A DNA stretch of 64,000 bases from Nocardia altamirensis NBRC 108246 (GTDB lineage Bacteria; Actinomycetota; Actinomycetes; Mycobacteriales; Mycobacteriaceae), in NCBI RefSeq assembly GCF_001612685.1, contig NZ_BDAY01000071.1, positions 1-64,000 of the forward strand, given 5' to 3'. Every line of letters begins with the position of its first letter. Position 1 is the first letter of the stretch. The translations under genes were made by a program, and so were the position numbers. This document shows positions 26,058 to 35,300 of this stretch, one piece after another. The notes beneath the pieces are model-generated. The model was not told where the DNA came from. It searched no databases and saw nothing but the letters and a program-made list of their open reading frames with translations.

Positions 26058-26419
26058 CAGGACCATCCCATCGCGAGGTGCGGCGGCAGTTGGATGTCCT
26101 GCCAGACCTGGTTCAATGCGTCCGCGACGACGGTCCATTGCAGGCGTCGCTCAGCGAGCACCTCCTTGCCCGCATCGGTGATCGCGTAATGCTTGCGGCG
26201 GCGACCTCCCTCGGAGGTTCCCCAGTTTGCCGACACGTAGCCCAGGCGTTCCAGGCGGTGCAGCAGGGGATAGAGCATGCCGTCGGTCCACTGCATCTGG
26301 CCGCGGGACAGCTCGTTGACGCGCTTGACGATGGCATAGCCGTAGGACTCGCCGTCGGCGAGGATGCCTAGGACCAGCGGAGTCGCCGAAGCGGCTACCA
26401 AATCTTTGTCTATATGCAC
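26057..26419 (-). CDS. PadR-family transcriptional regulator
   Basis: 120 residues from a GTG at 26419. The PadR winged helix is clear: LVLGILADGESYGYAIVKRVN, TDGMLYPLLHRLERLGYV (wing and recognition helix) and RRKHYAITDAGKEVL. It lies directly upstream of the membrane protein it probably controls, with a one-base overlap (TGATG), and just downstream of a nested palindrome that may be its own operator, implying autoregulation. Confidence 0.9.
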   Translation of the reverse strand: MHIDKDLVAASATPLVLGILADGESYGYAIVKRVNELSRGQMQWTDGMLYPLLHRLERLGYVSANWGTSEGGRRRKHYAITDAGKEVLAERRLQWTVVADALNQVWQDIQLPPHLAMGWS

Positions 26420-26425
26420 CGGACT

Positions 26426-26474
26426 CCCATACGTAGATCTTCTAGGGATGAACCCTAGCAGACCTAGGTATGGG
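26426..26474. promoter_or_regulatory. nested inverted repeats upstream of padR-like gene
   Basis: Outer arms CCCATACGTAG (26426-26436) and CTAGGTATGGG (26464-26474) match at 10 of 11 positions. Inner arms CTAGGG (26442-26447) and CCCTAG (26453-26458) are perfect. The element lies seven bases upstream of the regulator start, a likely operator for autoregulation. Confidence 0.55.
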
Positions 26475-26533
26475 TCGGATGGAGGTCCGGTGCTGCGTGT
26501 GTGCTGATTGTGTGCGGGTGACCGTTGTTCGGG

Positions 26534-26956
26534 TCAGCGCATTTGCGTGAACGTCCCGTAGTGATCGCCGGTGTACCACGCGGTGCGTTCGTTGCCGGTG
26601 ACGATTCGCTCGGCATCGCGGCTCTGACCCGGTTTCTTGATATTGACGTCCCACTCGCGGTAGGCCATCGGGCGGCCCGTCGAATCGGTGCGCGGCAACC
26701 GCCCCTCCCGGTTCGACCAGGTGCCACCGCCCTTGGTGCCGGAGCCGTCGTTCGGCGGCCACGTCCCCGCATCGATCCTGGCGAGCGTGTCCCACGCCCG
26801 CTGCGGCACCGACGCCGACACCAGTATGATCGACGCGTCCGATGCCGCCCGATCCTGCTGCCCCTGCGCCCCGGTCGAGAATCCGAGAATCAGCGCGAAT
26901 GCCGCAGCGAGCGCGGCGAAAGTGTGCACGAATTTAGTCGAAGCCGCCCCAGTCAT
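26534..26956 (-). CDS. secreted guanyl-specific ribonuclease (N1/T1/Sa family)
   Basis: 140 residues: an N-terminal signal peptide of about 32 residues (hydrophobic core AALAAAFALILGF), then a mature domain of about 100 residues. RNase Sa/barnase-family motifs are present: YREWDVN (catalytic Glu), RDAERIVTGNE (Arg) and WYTGDHYGTFTQM (His). Guanyl-specific cleavage of RNA outside the cell is expected. Known family members are often inhibited by barstar inside the producer; I see no barstar gene next to it. Confidence 0.9.
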   Translation of the reverse strand: MTGAASTKFVHTFAALAAAFALILGFSTGAQGQQDRAASDASIILVSASVPQRAWDTLARIDAGTWPPNDGSGTKGGGTWSNREGRLPRTDSTGRPMAYREWDVNIKKPGQSRDAERIVTGNERTAWYTGDHYGTFTQMR

Positions 26957-26997
26957 GACTGGTCAACCTACGTGCCCAACCCCAACACCACGTTTCC

Positions 26998-27864
26998 TCA
27001 GGTTTCGCTGCGGTGAACGAATCGGGTTATGTGGGCTGCGATTTCGTCGGCGTGGTCTTCGAGGGCGAAGTGGCCGGTTGGCAGGATGTTCAGGTCGGCA
27101 TCGGGGAGATCGCGCAGGTAGGGGTGGGCGCCTGATTCCGGGAAGATCTCGTCGTTGGCGCCCCAGGTGATCAGGGTGGCGGGTTGGTGGGTGCGGAAGT
27201 AGGCGTGCCATTCGGGGTAGAGCGGTGGGTTGGTGCGGTAGTCGTAGAGGAGGTCGAGCATGGCGTCCTTGTTGCCGGGGCGGTTGAGCAGGGCGGATTG
27301 GAGGAGCCAGCTGTCGGGGTCGATTCGGGTGGGGTCTTGGACGCCGTGGGTGTAGTTCCATTGGAGGGCGGCGTCGGACATGCCGCCTTCGCGGATGGCC
27401 GCGCGGTTGGCGGGAGATGGATCGTTCCAGAAGGCGCGGACCGGGGTCCAGAAGCTGTCGGGCAGGCCTTCCTCGTAGGCGTTGGCGTTCTGGATGACGA
27501 GGAACGTGACACGGTCGGGGTGGCGGGCGGCCAGGCGGAATCCGACAGGGCCGCCGAAGTCTTGGAGGTAGAGGGCGTAACGGTCGAGGGCTAGTTCTTT
27601 GGTGAAACGTTCGACGACGTCGGTCAGGCTGTCGAAGGTGTAGGTGAATTCGTTGCGGTCGGGGGCGTCGCTGTGGCCGAAGCCGGGATAGTCGGGGGCG
27701 ATGAGGTGGAGGCGGTCGGCGAGCCGATCGATCAAGCCGCGGAACATGAACGACGACGCGGGGAAGCCGTGCAGGAGCAAAAGGGTTGGGTTGTCCCGGC
27801 TTCCGGCCTCTCGATACGAGATTCGGGTGCCGTCGATGGTGATGTCGCGGTAGTGGGTGGTCAT
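26998..27864 (-). CDS. alpha/beta hydrolase, epoxide hydrolase/haloalkane dehalogenase type
   Basis: 288 residues. HGFPASSFMF gives the oxyanion motif, and the nucleophile elbow YLQDFGGPVG carries Asp in place of Ser, as in epoxide hydrolases and haloalkane dehalogenases. An acidic residue in WGANDEIFP and the C-terminal His in LPTGHFALEDH complete the triad. Its ATG overlaps the MFS stop (ATGA), so it is co-translated with the transporter, probably under HxlR control. Function may be detoxification of a small halogenated or epoxide compound. Confidence 0.85.
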   Translation of the reverse strand: MTTHYRDITIDGTRISYREAGSRDNPTLLLLHGFPASSFMFRGLIDRLADRLHLIAPDYPGFGHSDAPDRNEFTYTFDSLTDVVERFTKELALDRYALYLQDFGGPVGFRLAARHPDRVTFLVIQNANAYEEGLPDSFWTPVRAFWNDPSPANRAAIREGGMSDAALQWNYTHGVQDPTRIDPDSWLLQSALLNRPGNKDAMLDLLYDYRTNPPLYPEWHAYFRTHQPATLITWGANDEIFPESGAHPYLRDLPDADLNILPTGHFALEDHADEIAAHITRFVHRSET

Positions 27865-29138
27865 GGGAACTCGACTTTCTGGTTGGTGTTTTCGGTAGAG
27901 AGGTGTTCTGGTGCAGTGGGTTTGGTGGCTGCCCAGAAGATCAGGGCGGTCAGGCTGACGGTGGCGCCGAGGAGGCAGACGCCGTTCCAGCCCCATGTGG
28001 CGTAGGTGAGGGTGGACAGGAGGGCGCCGGTGGCGGAGCCGAGGGAGTAGAAGAGCATGTAGGCGGCGGTGAGGCGGCTTTGCGCTTCCGGGCGGACGCG
28101 GTAGATCAAGCCCTGGTTGGTGACGTGCACGGATTGCAACCCGTAGTCGATGGCGACGACACCGAGCACGAGCCACCAGAGTGAGTGGGGGAGTAGCGCT
28201 ATCGGGATCCAGGACGCGAGCATGATCGTGAGGCCGATGGTGGTGGTGCGTTGACCGTGGCCCCGATCGGCCTGGTTGCCCGCGAATGCCGCGCCGAGCG
28301 CACCTGCCGCGCCTGCGAGCCCGAACAGTCCGATGCTGGTGTGTGACAGCGATATCGGCGGGGCGGACAGCGGAAGCACCATCGGTGTCAGGAGTGTCGT
28401 GATTGCGGTGAAGATCAGGAACGCCAGGATCGCGCGGACGCGCAGAACGGGTTCGCGCACAAGCAAAGTCGGGACGGAGCCGACCAGTCGGCGGTAACTG
28501 AGACGTTCGCGACGAGCGGTCTCCTTCGGTGTCGCGCGGAGCAGCACCAGCGCCATGGCCAGTGTCGCGACCGCCGAGACGGCGAATACTGCACGCCAGC
28601 CGCCGATGTCGGCGATGCTGCCCGCGATGACGCGCGCCAGGAGGATGCCGAGAACGATGCCGCTGGTGACCGTGCCGACCACGCGTCCTCGTTCGGTCGG
28701 GTTCGCCAAGATGGCGGAATAGGCGACGATGACCTGGGCGACCACCGCGAGGATGCCGACAACCCCCATGGCGGCCAGCATGATCCACGGTGACGGTGCG
28801 AAGGTGACGGCGCCGAGGGCGAGGAACGACAGGCTCAACTGCCCGACGATCAGACGCCGCCGGTCGAGGCGGTCGCCGAGCGGAACGATCAGCAGCAAGC
28901 CCGCGCCGTAGCCGATCTGGGTAACCGTCACGATTGCGCCGACGGCGCCGTGGTCGATACCGAAATCCGCGGCGATCAGGTCGAGCAGAGGCTGCGCGTA
29001 GTAGACGTTGGCCACGGCCAGCCCGCAGGCGATCGCGAAGAGCAGCGTGCGACCTCGGGACAGTTGTGAACTCATGTCCGATATCGCGGTAAACGGCACT
29101 GCCCGTGTGGTTTTGGCGTTCGCTGCGCTGTGGTGCAT
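27861..29138 (-). CDS. MFS efflux transporter
   Basis: 425 residues with 12 TM helices. The loop 2-3 motif is seen as GDRLDRRRLI and the motif in helix 5 as GIVLGILLARVIAGSIADIGGWRAVFAVSA, typical of drug-efflux MFS (YnfM/Bcr-like). I take the upstream start at 29138 because a GGAAGG precedes it; a later ATG at 29075 lacks an RBS. Divergent to the HxlR gene across a large palindrome. The downstream hydrolase is coupled. Confidence 0.88.
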   Translation of the reverse strand: MHHSAANAKTTRAVPFTAISDMSSQLSRGRTLLFAIACGLAVANVYYAQPLLDLIAADFGIDHGAVGAIVTVTQIGYGAGLLLIVPLGDRLDRRRLIVGQLSLSFLALGAVTFAPSPWIMLAAMGVVGILAVVAQVIVAYSAILANPTERGRVVGTVTSGIVLGILLARVIAGSIADIGGWRAVFAVSAVATLAMALVLLRATPKETARRERLSYRRLVGSVPTLLVREPVLRVRAILAFLIFTAITTLLTPMVLPLSAPPISLSHTSIGLFGLAGAAGALGAAFAGNQADRGHGQRTTTIGLTIMLASWIPIALLPHSLWWLVLGVVAIDYGLQSVHVTNQGLIYRVRPEAQSRLTAAYMLFYSLGSATGALLSTLTYATWGWNGVCLLGATVSLTALIFWAATKPTAPEHLSTENTNQKVEFP

Positions 29139-29141
29139 CCC

Positions 29142-29220
29142 CGACCTTCCGATGGTTGCATTGTGCTACCACTGAAACCATGCCACGGGTGGTAGCATTG
29201 TGCAACCCATCGGAAGGTCG
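29142..29220. promoter_or_regulatory. large palindrome in the divergent MFS/HxlR promoter
   Basis: Outer arms CGACCTTCCGATGGTTGCA (29142-29160) and TGCAACCCATCGGAAGGTCG (29201-29220) differ by one base. Inner arms TGCTACCAC (29164-29172) and GTGGTAGCA (29189-29197) are perfect. The outer arms also contain the GGAAGG ribosome-binding site of the MFS gene. Expected to be the HxlR operator controlling both genes. Confidence 0.7.
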
Positions 29221-29240
29221 ATCACGCGGAAGGATGGACG

Positions 29241-29696
29241 ATGCCGAAGCGGACCACGCATGAAGGGGCGAGCTGTGCCGTCGCCAGGCCGCTCGACGTG
29301 ATCGGCGACCAGTGGACCCTGCTGATCATTCGCGATGCCCTGGAGGGTTCGACCCGATTCGGGCAGTTCCAGAAGAGCCTCGGGCTTGCGAAGAACATCC
29401 TGTCGTCGCGGCTGCAAAGCCTGCTGGCCAACGGTCTGCTGGAAACAATTCCGGCCACCGACGGCAGCCCGTATCAGGAGTACATCCTGACCGAGAAGGG
29501 CCGCGCCCTGTTCCCGGTGATCACGGCGCTGCGTCAGTGGGGCGAGGCGTACTTCTTCGAGGACAACGAAATGCGCCCCCGGCTGGTCGACAAGGCGCAC
29601 GGCCGACCGGTCCTGCCGGTCGAGGTGCGGTCCGCCGACGGCGAGATCCTCACCCCGGACGCCGTGTCGATCACGATGACGCGTGTCGATCGCTGA
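29241..29696 (+). CDS. HxlR-family transcriptional regulator
   Basis: 151 residues. The HxlR winged helix is evident: CAVARPLDVIGDQWTLLIIRDAL, FGQFQKSLGLAKNILSSRLQSL and YILTEKGRALFPVI. The conserved Cys near the N-terminus (residue 13) is a candidate redox or electrophile sensor. A 40-residue tail follows the HTH. It faces the MFS-hydrolase unit across a long palindrome and is the likely local repressor. Confidence 0.92.
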   Translation: MPKRTTHEGASCAVARPLDVIGDQWTLLIIRDALEGSTRFGQFQKSLGLAKNILSSRLQSLLANGLLETIPATDGSPYQEYILTEKGRALFPVITALRQWGEAYFFEDNEMRPRLVDKAHGRPVLPVEVRSADGEILTPDAVSITMTRVDR

Positions 29697-29717
29697 CGGA
29701 TCTTGCACAATCGGTGC

Positions 29718-30467
29718 ATGCGCACACCTTGGTTGTTGCTGCTCCAGCTACGGCCCGAGCGCCCCGCCGCGGACGACGAGTACCAATCCATCCTGCGAGC
29801 CGGTGACCTCGACGCCGATGAGGTGTCGCGGGTTCAGATGGACCAGGGCTTGCCGAACATCGCCCTCGACGAGCACCGGGCGGTCATCGTCGGCGGCGGT
29901 CCGAGCAATGTCGCCGCCCCGGAGGCCGAAAAGTACGGGTATCAACGGCGTTTCGAGCCTGGGCTGAAGAAGCTACTTGCCGAGATCATCGAGCGCGACG
30001 TGCCCTACCTCGGCGCCTGCTACGGGCTGAGCATTCTCGCGGACGTGCTCGGCGGGACCGTGAACGGGGAGCGGTACGGCGAGACCGCGGGCGCGCAGAC
30101 CATCGAGTTGACCGACGAGGGGCGCGATGACCCGCTGCTGCGCGGTATTCCGGACAACTTCCGTGCCTTTGTCGGGCACAAGGAGGCCTGTCAGGAGGTG
30201 CCGCCCGGCGCGGTGCTGCTCGCGGGCTCGGCCGACTGCCCGGTGCAGATGATCCGCACCGGGCGGAATGTGTATGCGACGCAGTTCCATCCGGAGTTGG
30301 ACGGCGACGGGCTGGCGCTGCGCATCGAGGTGTACCGGCATGCGGGCTATTTCGACCCGGCCGAGGCGGACTATCTGACCGAACTCGGCCACCGCGAATC
30401 GGTCACCGTTCCGAGCCGGATTCTGCGTCGGTTCATCGGGCGCTATCGAGACGAGAACGCCCGCTGA
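29718..30467 (+). CDS. class I glutamine amidotransferase domain protein
   Basis: 249 residues from ATG 29718; a TTG at 29703 is the alternative. The GATase triad is visible: LGACYGLSILADVLGG holds the Cys, YATQFHPELDGDG the His and the nearby Glu. The order and spacing match the GMP synthase-like GATase1 domain, without the synthetase half. Such stand-alone GATases hydrolyse glutamine or a gamma-glutamyl substrate. It follows the HxlR gene by 21 bases and could be in its transcript. Confidence 0.85.
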   Translation: MRTPWLLLLQLRPERPAADDEYQSILRAGDLDADEVSRVQMDQGLPNIALDEHRAVIVGGGPSNVAAPEAEKYGYQRRFEPGLKKLLAEIIERDVPYLGACYGLSILADVLGGTVNGERYGETAGAQTIELTDEGRDDPLLRGIPDNFRAFVGHKEACQEVPPGAVLLAGSADCPVQMIRTGRNVYATQFHPELDGDGLALRIEVYRHAGYFDPAEADYLTELGHRESVTVPSRILRRFIGRYRDENAR

Positions 30468-30478
30468 GCTCGGGTGGG

Positions 30479-30823
30479 TCAGCCGGTGGTGGTGATGCCG
30501 GTGGTCACCTTGACGATCACCTTGTCGGCGGTCACCGACTGCACGTTGACGCTGAGCCCGTCGGCGGGCTTGGTCTCGCCGACCGGCACCGAGACCTGCT
30601 GGCCGCCCACCTTCAACGTGACCGTATTGCCGTCGACGGCAACAAGTTCCGCATCCACCCCGAGGACGCTGGCCTTTGCATTGACCCCGCGGTCGAACGT
30701 GATCGTGCAGCCGCTCACTGCGCACTCGGTCTTGGTGCCTTGCCCTTGGACGGTGCAAGCCGTCGCCCCGAAGACAGCGAACATGGAGAACAGGACCAAG
30801 GCGGCGAAACGACGAACAGTCAT
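30479..30823 (-). CDS. small predicted lipoprotein
   Basis: 114 residues. The N-terminus MTVRRFAALVLFSMFAVFGATAC has a basic, hydrophobic and lipobox-like region ending at Cys 23 (FGATAC, atypical at -3). The mature part is beta-rich with repeated V-x-V-x-V strands and two Cys, as in small cell-envelope lipoproteins of mycolate bacteria. Convergent to the GATase with 11 bases between. Confidence 0.7.
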   Translation of the reverse strand: MTVRRFAALVLFSMFAVFGATACTVQGQGTKTECAVSGCTITFDRGVNAKASVLGVDAELVAVDGNTVTLKVGGQQVSVPVGETKPADGLSVNVQSVTADKVIVKVTTGITTTG

Positions 30824-30883
30824 GCCGACAGGGTAGAGCGAATCGGGCGCGTTCGGGCAAAGGCCCCTGGTCGCTCAGCGTGG

Positions 30884-31753
30884 TCAGCTCTTGCCGTCGA
30901 GCACCTCGTGCAGCTTGTCGGCGAAGGCTTCGGGCTGACCTGCGTATCCGTACTCGCCGCCGATGAATCCGCCGTGATGGCTCGGGAACACGGTCAGCTC
31001 CTGGCCGAGCAGCTCGGCCATCGCCACCGAGGTGCGCCAGGTGAAGGTGCCCTTCGACTCGATGCCCGCGGCGACCACGATCCGGGTCGGCGCCGCGGTG
31101 AGCGCGGCGACGTCGGGCTTGTAGCTGCTGACCGCCCAGGAGCGGTCAGAGAGCAGCGGATCGTCGCGGGTGCCGTCGTCGTCGCTCGGCATCCCGAACA
31201 ACGCGGGATCCGCGGCAGGCTTGGCGAAGTAGTCGTCGGTGAACTCGCCCTCCCATGAGGTCATCGCGATGAATTGCGCCATGCCCGCGTGGGATCCCTT
31301 GGCCTCGTAGGTGTCTCGCACAGCCGCACGCGCACGCGCACAAGCCTCGGCATCGGGAACGACCGGCAGCAGTGGCGGCTCGTGCACCACGACCGTCGTC
31401 ACATCGCCGGGATGCGCGGCGACAAGCGCCAGCGCGACGATCGCGCCGCCGCTGCTGCCGAACATCTCCACCGGACCGACGCCGAGCGCCTCGATGAGCC
31501 CATGCAGATCGTCGGCCTGCACCGTGGGTGCATGGTCGATGCGGCCGTCCTTCCGGACGCTGCGGCCGAGCCCGCGCGGGTCGTAGGTGATGACCGTTCG
31601 ATCGGTGAAATGCGATCGCAGGGTGGTGAATCCGGTGGCGTCCATCGGCTGTCCGATCATGAACAGCGGTGGTCGCCCGTCCGCGGTGGGCAGCGGACCG
31701 TGCACGTCGTAGACAAGATCGACCGCATCGGTCGCGAGCGTGTGTGTCGTCAT
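30884..31753 (-). CDS. alpha/beta hydrolase
   Basis: 289 residues of the alpha/beta-hydrolase fold: LFMIGQPMDATGF for the oxyanion loop, YDPRGLGRS, nucleophile elbow EMFGSSGGAIVAL with Ser (GSSGG), and the C-terminal His in FPSHHGGFIG. Best resembles the haloperoxidase/esterase group of actinobacterial hydrolases. No signal peptide. It is a stand-alone gene and the substrate is unknown. Confidence 0.85.
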   Translation of the reverse strand: MTTHTLATDAVDLVYDVHGPLPTADGRPPLFMIGQPMDATGFTTLRSHFTDRTVITYDPRGLGRSVRKDGRIDHAPTVQADDLHGLIEALGVGPVEMFGSSGGAIVALALVAAHPGDVTTVVVHEPPLLPVVPDAEACARARAAVRDTYEAKGSHAGMAQFIAMTSWEGEFTDDYFAKPAADPALFGMPSDDDGTRDDPLLSDRSWAVSSYKPDVAALTAAPTRIVVAAGIESKGTFTWRTSVAMAELLGQELTVFPSHHGGFIGGEYGYAGQPEAFADKLHEVLDGKS

Positions 31754-31892
31754 GTCTGTGTAGACGTTTCTCGGCCCGGAAATTCATCGCCGCCGGCGAG
31801 CATTCCGAGCTGCCGCACGGCAGACGCTAGGACGATACTTCCCGGCCGGAATTGCCGGTGTGTCGCCGGACGTTCGCGCCGATAATGGCGGT

Positions 31893-32324
31893 GTGATCCA
31901 ACGATTCCTGGGGTGGGTGATCGGACTTGCCGGTCTGATCGGGCTCGGGTGCAGTATCTGGCTGTTCGTCGCGGTCGGTCTCGACGAGGCCGACAAGCTG
32001 GCGAGTGTGCTCAGTTTCTTCCTAGCCGCCGTCGGGCTTGTCGCCACCGTGTACGGCGTGGTGCTGGCCAGGCGGGCGAGCGTCGGCGGTGTCACTCAGG
32101 GAGTCAGCGATTCTGCGGTCGGTGGCGGGGTGCTCCAGGTGGGCCGGGTGCGCGGCAAAGTAACGCTGCGCCGCACCGGCGGGAGTCCCGCCGTCACCGC
32201 GCCCGGTGCCGTTCCTGCTCCGACTACGGTGAATCCGCCACCAGGCCAGTCGGTTTCGCACAGCCGGATCGCCGGGCCGGTGGACCAGGTCCATGACGCG
32301 GACGAGCTAGACGCGGACCGGTGA
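31893..32324 (+). CDS. two-TM protein with RHIM/BASS-like C-terminal motifs; candidate effector of the STAND NTPase
   Basis: 143 residues from a GTG. Two TM helices lie at about residues 5-29 and 39-59. The C-terminal half is soluble and low in complexity, but carries two similar short motifs: SAVGGGVLQVGRVRGKVTL (residues 74-92) and SRIAGPVDQVHDADEL (residues 124-139). Both fit the pattern hydrophobic-x-G-x-V-x-Q-V, reminiscent of RHIM and of actinobacterial amyloid signalling (BASS) sequences. The stop overlaps the GTG of the STAND gene (GTGA), and that protein has a similar motif at its N-terminus. I infer a membrane-active effector that is recruited by amyloid-type contact. Confidence 0.65.
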   Translation: MIQRFLGWVIGLAGLIGLGCSIWLFVAVGLDEADKLASVLSFFLAAVGLVATVYGVVLARRASVGGVTQGVSDSAVGGGVLQVGRVRGKVTLRRTGGSPAVTAPGAVPAPTTVNPPPGQSVSHSRIAGPVDQVHDADELDADR

Positions 32325-35300
32325 AGTTTCCGTGGCGACGGTCCGTCAAGGGGCAGTCGATCAGCAACACCGTCGTCTTCCGCGACGTGATCCAGATCGC
32401 CGGCTCCGGCAATGTCACGATCTCCGGAAACCAGCAGCAGCACTACCGGATCGAGAATCTGCCTACCGCCACGGCGACCGTGCCGAAGGAGCGCGCGCGG
32501 GCCCAGCCCGCCCGGCTGCTGCACTCCCGGTACGAGGTGGTGCCGTTCATCGGCAGGGACGAGGAGATCGCCAGGCTGAACGAGTGGATGAGCCAGCCCG
32601 ATCAACTCGGGGTCCGGCTGATCCACGCCGGCGGCGGGCAGGGCAAGACCAGGCTGATGACGCACTACGCCGCCCAATCCGCCCGCGCGGGCTGGGCGGT
32701 GTGGCGGGCGCTGTACGCGCCCGATTCCGATATCCCGCAGGATCCGGTCGAACTCGGCAGCAGCCGCGGCGTTCTGGTGCTGGTCGACTACGCCGACCGG
32801 TGGCTGCTGACCCATCTGCGCAGGCTGATCACCCAGCTGCACATGCTCGCGCTGGAGCGTGGTCTTTCGATGCGGGTGCTCATGGTGGCCCGTTCGGCGA
32901 CCCACTGGTGGCCCACCCTCGCCCACGATCTGGAGGGCGGATTCGATATCGCTGCCGACGCCATCGAGCTGACGCCGCTGGGCACCCAGCTCGACCGAGC
33001 CACCGTCTTCGGTTCGGCGGCAGCGGCTTTCGCCGCCGCAATGGGCGTCCGCGACGACCGGTCCGCGACGCCACCCGCGGAGATCGATCTGGCGCAACCC
33101 GGGTTCACGTCGGTGCTTCCCTGCATCTCGCCGCCCTCGTCACCGTCGACAGTCAGTTGCGCGGCGCCGACCTGCCCGGTGACCAGGCTGCGCTGTCCGG
33201 CTATCTGCTGCGCCGCGAACAGACACACTGGACCCGGCTGTTCGAGATCGGGCACATCACCGCCCGCCCCGAGGTGATGCACCGGGTGGTGTGGCTGGCC
33301 ACGCTGATCGGTGCGGTGACCCCGCATCCGGCCGACGGCATTCTTCGGCACGTCGGGCTGGTGTCCACCTCGGAGCGGGCGCACGAGCTGATGGACGACC
33401 ATTCGCGTTGCTACCCATCGGAAGACCCGCACACGGTACTGGAGGGACTGCACCCGGACCGCCTCGGCGAGGACTTCGTCGCACTCTCCATCCCGGGCCG
33501 GGCGCCGAACAGGGCGCAGGACATGATCGCGCCGGACCCATGGACCGCTGCGGCGGCGCAGCGGTTGCTCGACACCGCGACCGAGCAGGCGACGCCGGTG
33601 GCCTGGTGGACACCGCAGGTGATGACGAACCTGGTGGAGACCGCGCGCCGGTGGCCGCACGTCGCTACGGAGATACTGTTCCCGGTGGTCCGCAAACACC
33701 CACAGGTGCTGGTCGCGGCAGGCGATGCCGCGGTCGAGCACTTCGTCAAGTTGGACGGCATCGACCCGGCGGTACTGGCAGCCCTGGAATCCTGCTATCC
33801 CCGGCACTGCCGCGAGCTGGACATCGCCCTGACGGTCGCGCTCATCTCCACCAAGGCCTATCCGGATCGGCTTGCCGCAGAGCAGGATCCGGTGCGGCAG
33901 GCCCGGATCCATCGCATCCACGCGCAACGGCTCAACGACGCCGGTTCGTACTCGGCCGCCCGCACCGCCGCCACCGAATCCGCCCGCCTGCTGCGGAGCA
34001 GGGTGGCCGTCGATCCTGCCGAACTCGCGGCGGCACTGATCCAGCTGTGCATCGCCGAATTCCGGCTCGGTCGCACCGACGACGCGGTCGGCAACGCGCA
34101 CGAGGCGATGGCGCAGTACCTTGCCCTGCCTTCCCGCGACCGGCACGAGCATCTGGACGATATCGCGGTGCTGGCCAACAACTTCGGCACCTGGCTGGCG
34201 ACCCAGGGCGATACCCGCACGGCGCTGACCATGACCGAGACCGCCGTCGAGGTCGGCCGTGCGCTGGTCCGGGACAGTGCGGATCAGCATGTCCTGCTGC
34301 CGGGGCTGGCCTCGTCGCTGCACAATCTCGGCCATCAGCTGTCGATCATGAGGCGCGATGCCGAGGCACTGACCGCGATCGAAGAAGCGGTGGCGTTGCG
34401 TCGGGATCTGGTGCACTCGAAACCCTACGACCATCTGGCCGACCTGGCCGAATCACTGTGCCTGCGCAGTACTCAGCTCGCCCGGCTTGGGCAGACCGAC
34501 AAGGGTCTCGCGGGCCTGCGGGAGGCGATGCTGATCATGGACGTGCTCGTCCAGCGCAAACCCACTGTCTACCAAGAGGCTTCGGTCGTCGTCTGTCGGC
34601 AGATGGTGGGGCTGCTGCTGGATATCGACCGGCGCGAGGACGCGGTGGCACCGGCCGAGCAGGCGGTGCAGGGGCTGCGTGCGTTGGTCGGATCTGGTGC
34701 GCTGCAGCACAGATCCGCCCTCGCGGAGGTGTTGCAGCTGCTCGGCGATCTGCTGGCGGATCAGGAGCGTTCGGCCGAGGCGTTGCTTGCGGCCAAGGAG
34801 GCGTTGAGTCTGCGCAGGCAGCTCCAGGCTGCCGGGTCGGCGGCCGAGTTGCCCGCGCTCGCAGCGTGTCTGGCGACGGTCGCGATGCGGCTTTCGCAGG
34901 CAGGACGGATGGAACAGGCCGAGCCGCTCGCCTGTGAGGCGGAGCAGATCTATCGTGGCTTGGCCGAATCGGACGGGTCGTACCGGCTACCGCATGCCGG
35001 TGCGCTGGAGATACGGGACGCCGTGCTGGTGGGTCTCGGCCGTGGCGCCGAAGGCCTGCCGATGCTCCGGGAGACGGTGGCGCTGTATCGCGGACTGGTC
35101 GACAAGGATCCAGTACACCTGCCCGGCTTGGTCGCGGCGCTGGCCAATATCGGCAGGCGCGCAGCCGATTCCGCCGATGCGGAGGAAGCGGTAACGGCGA
35201 GCGCGGAGGCCGTCGAACTGTGTCGGCGGTTGGCGGCGGGGCATACCGGTATCGACTCGGCTGTCCTTGCCGACGCGCTGCTGGTGCACGGCACGAATTT

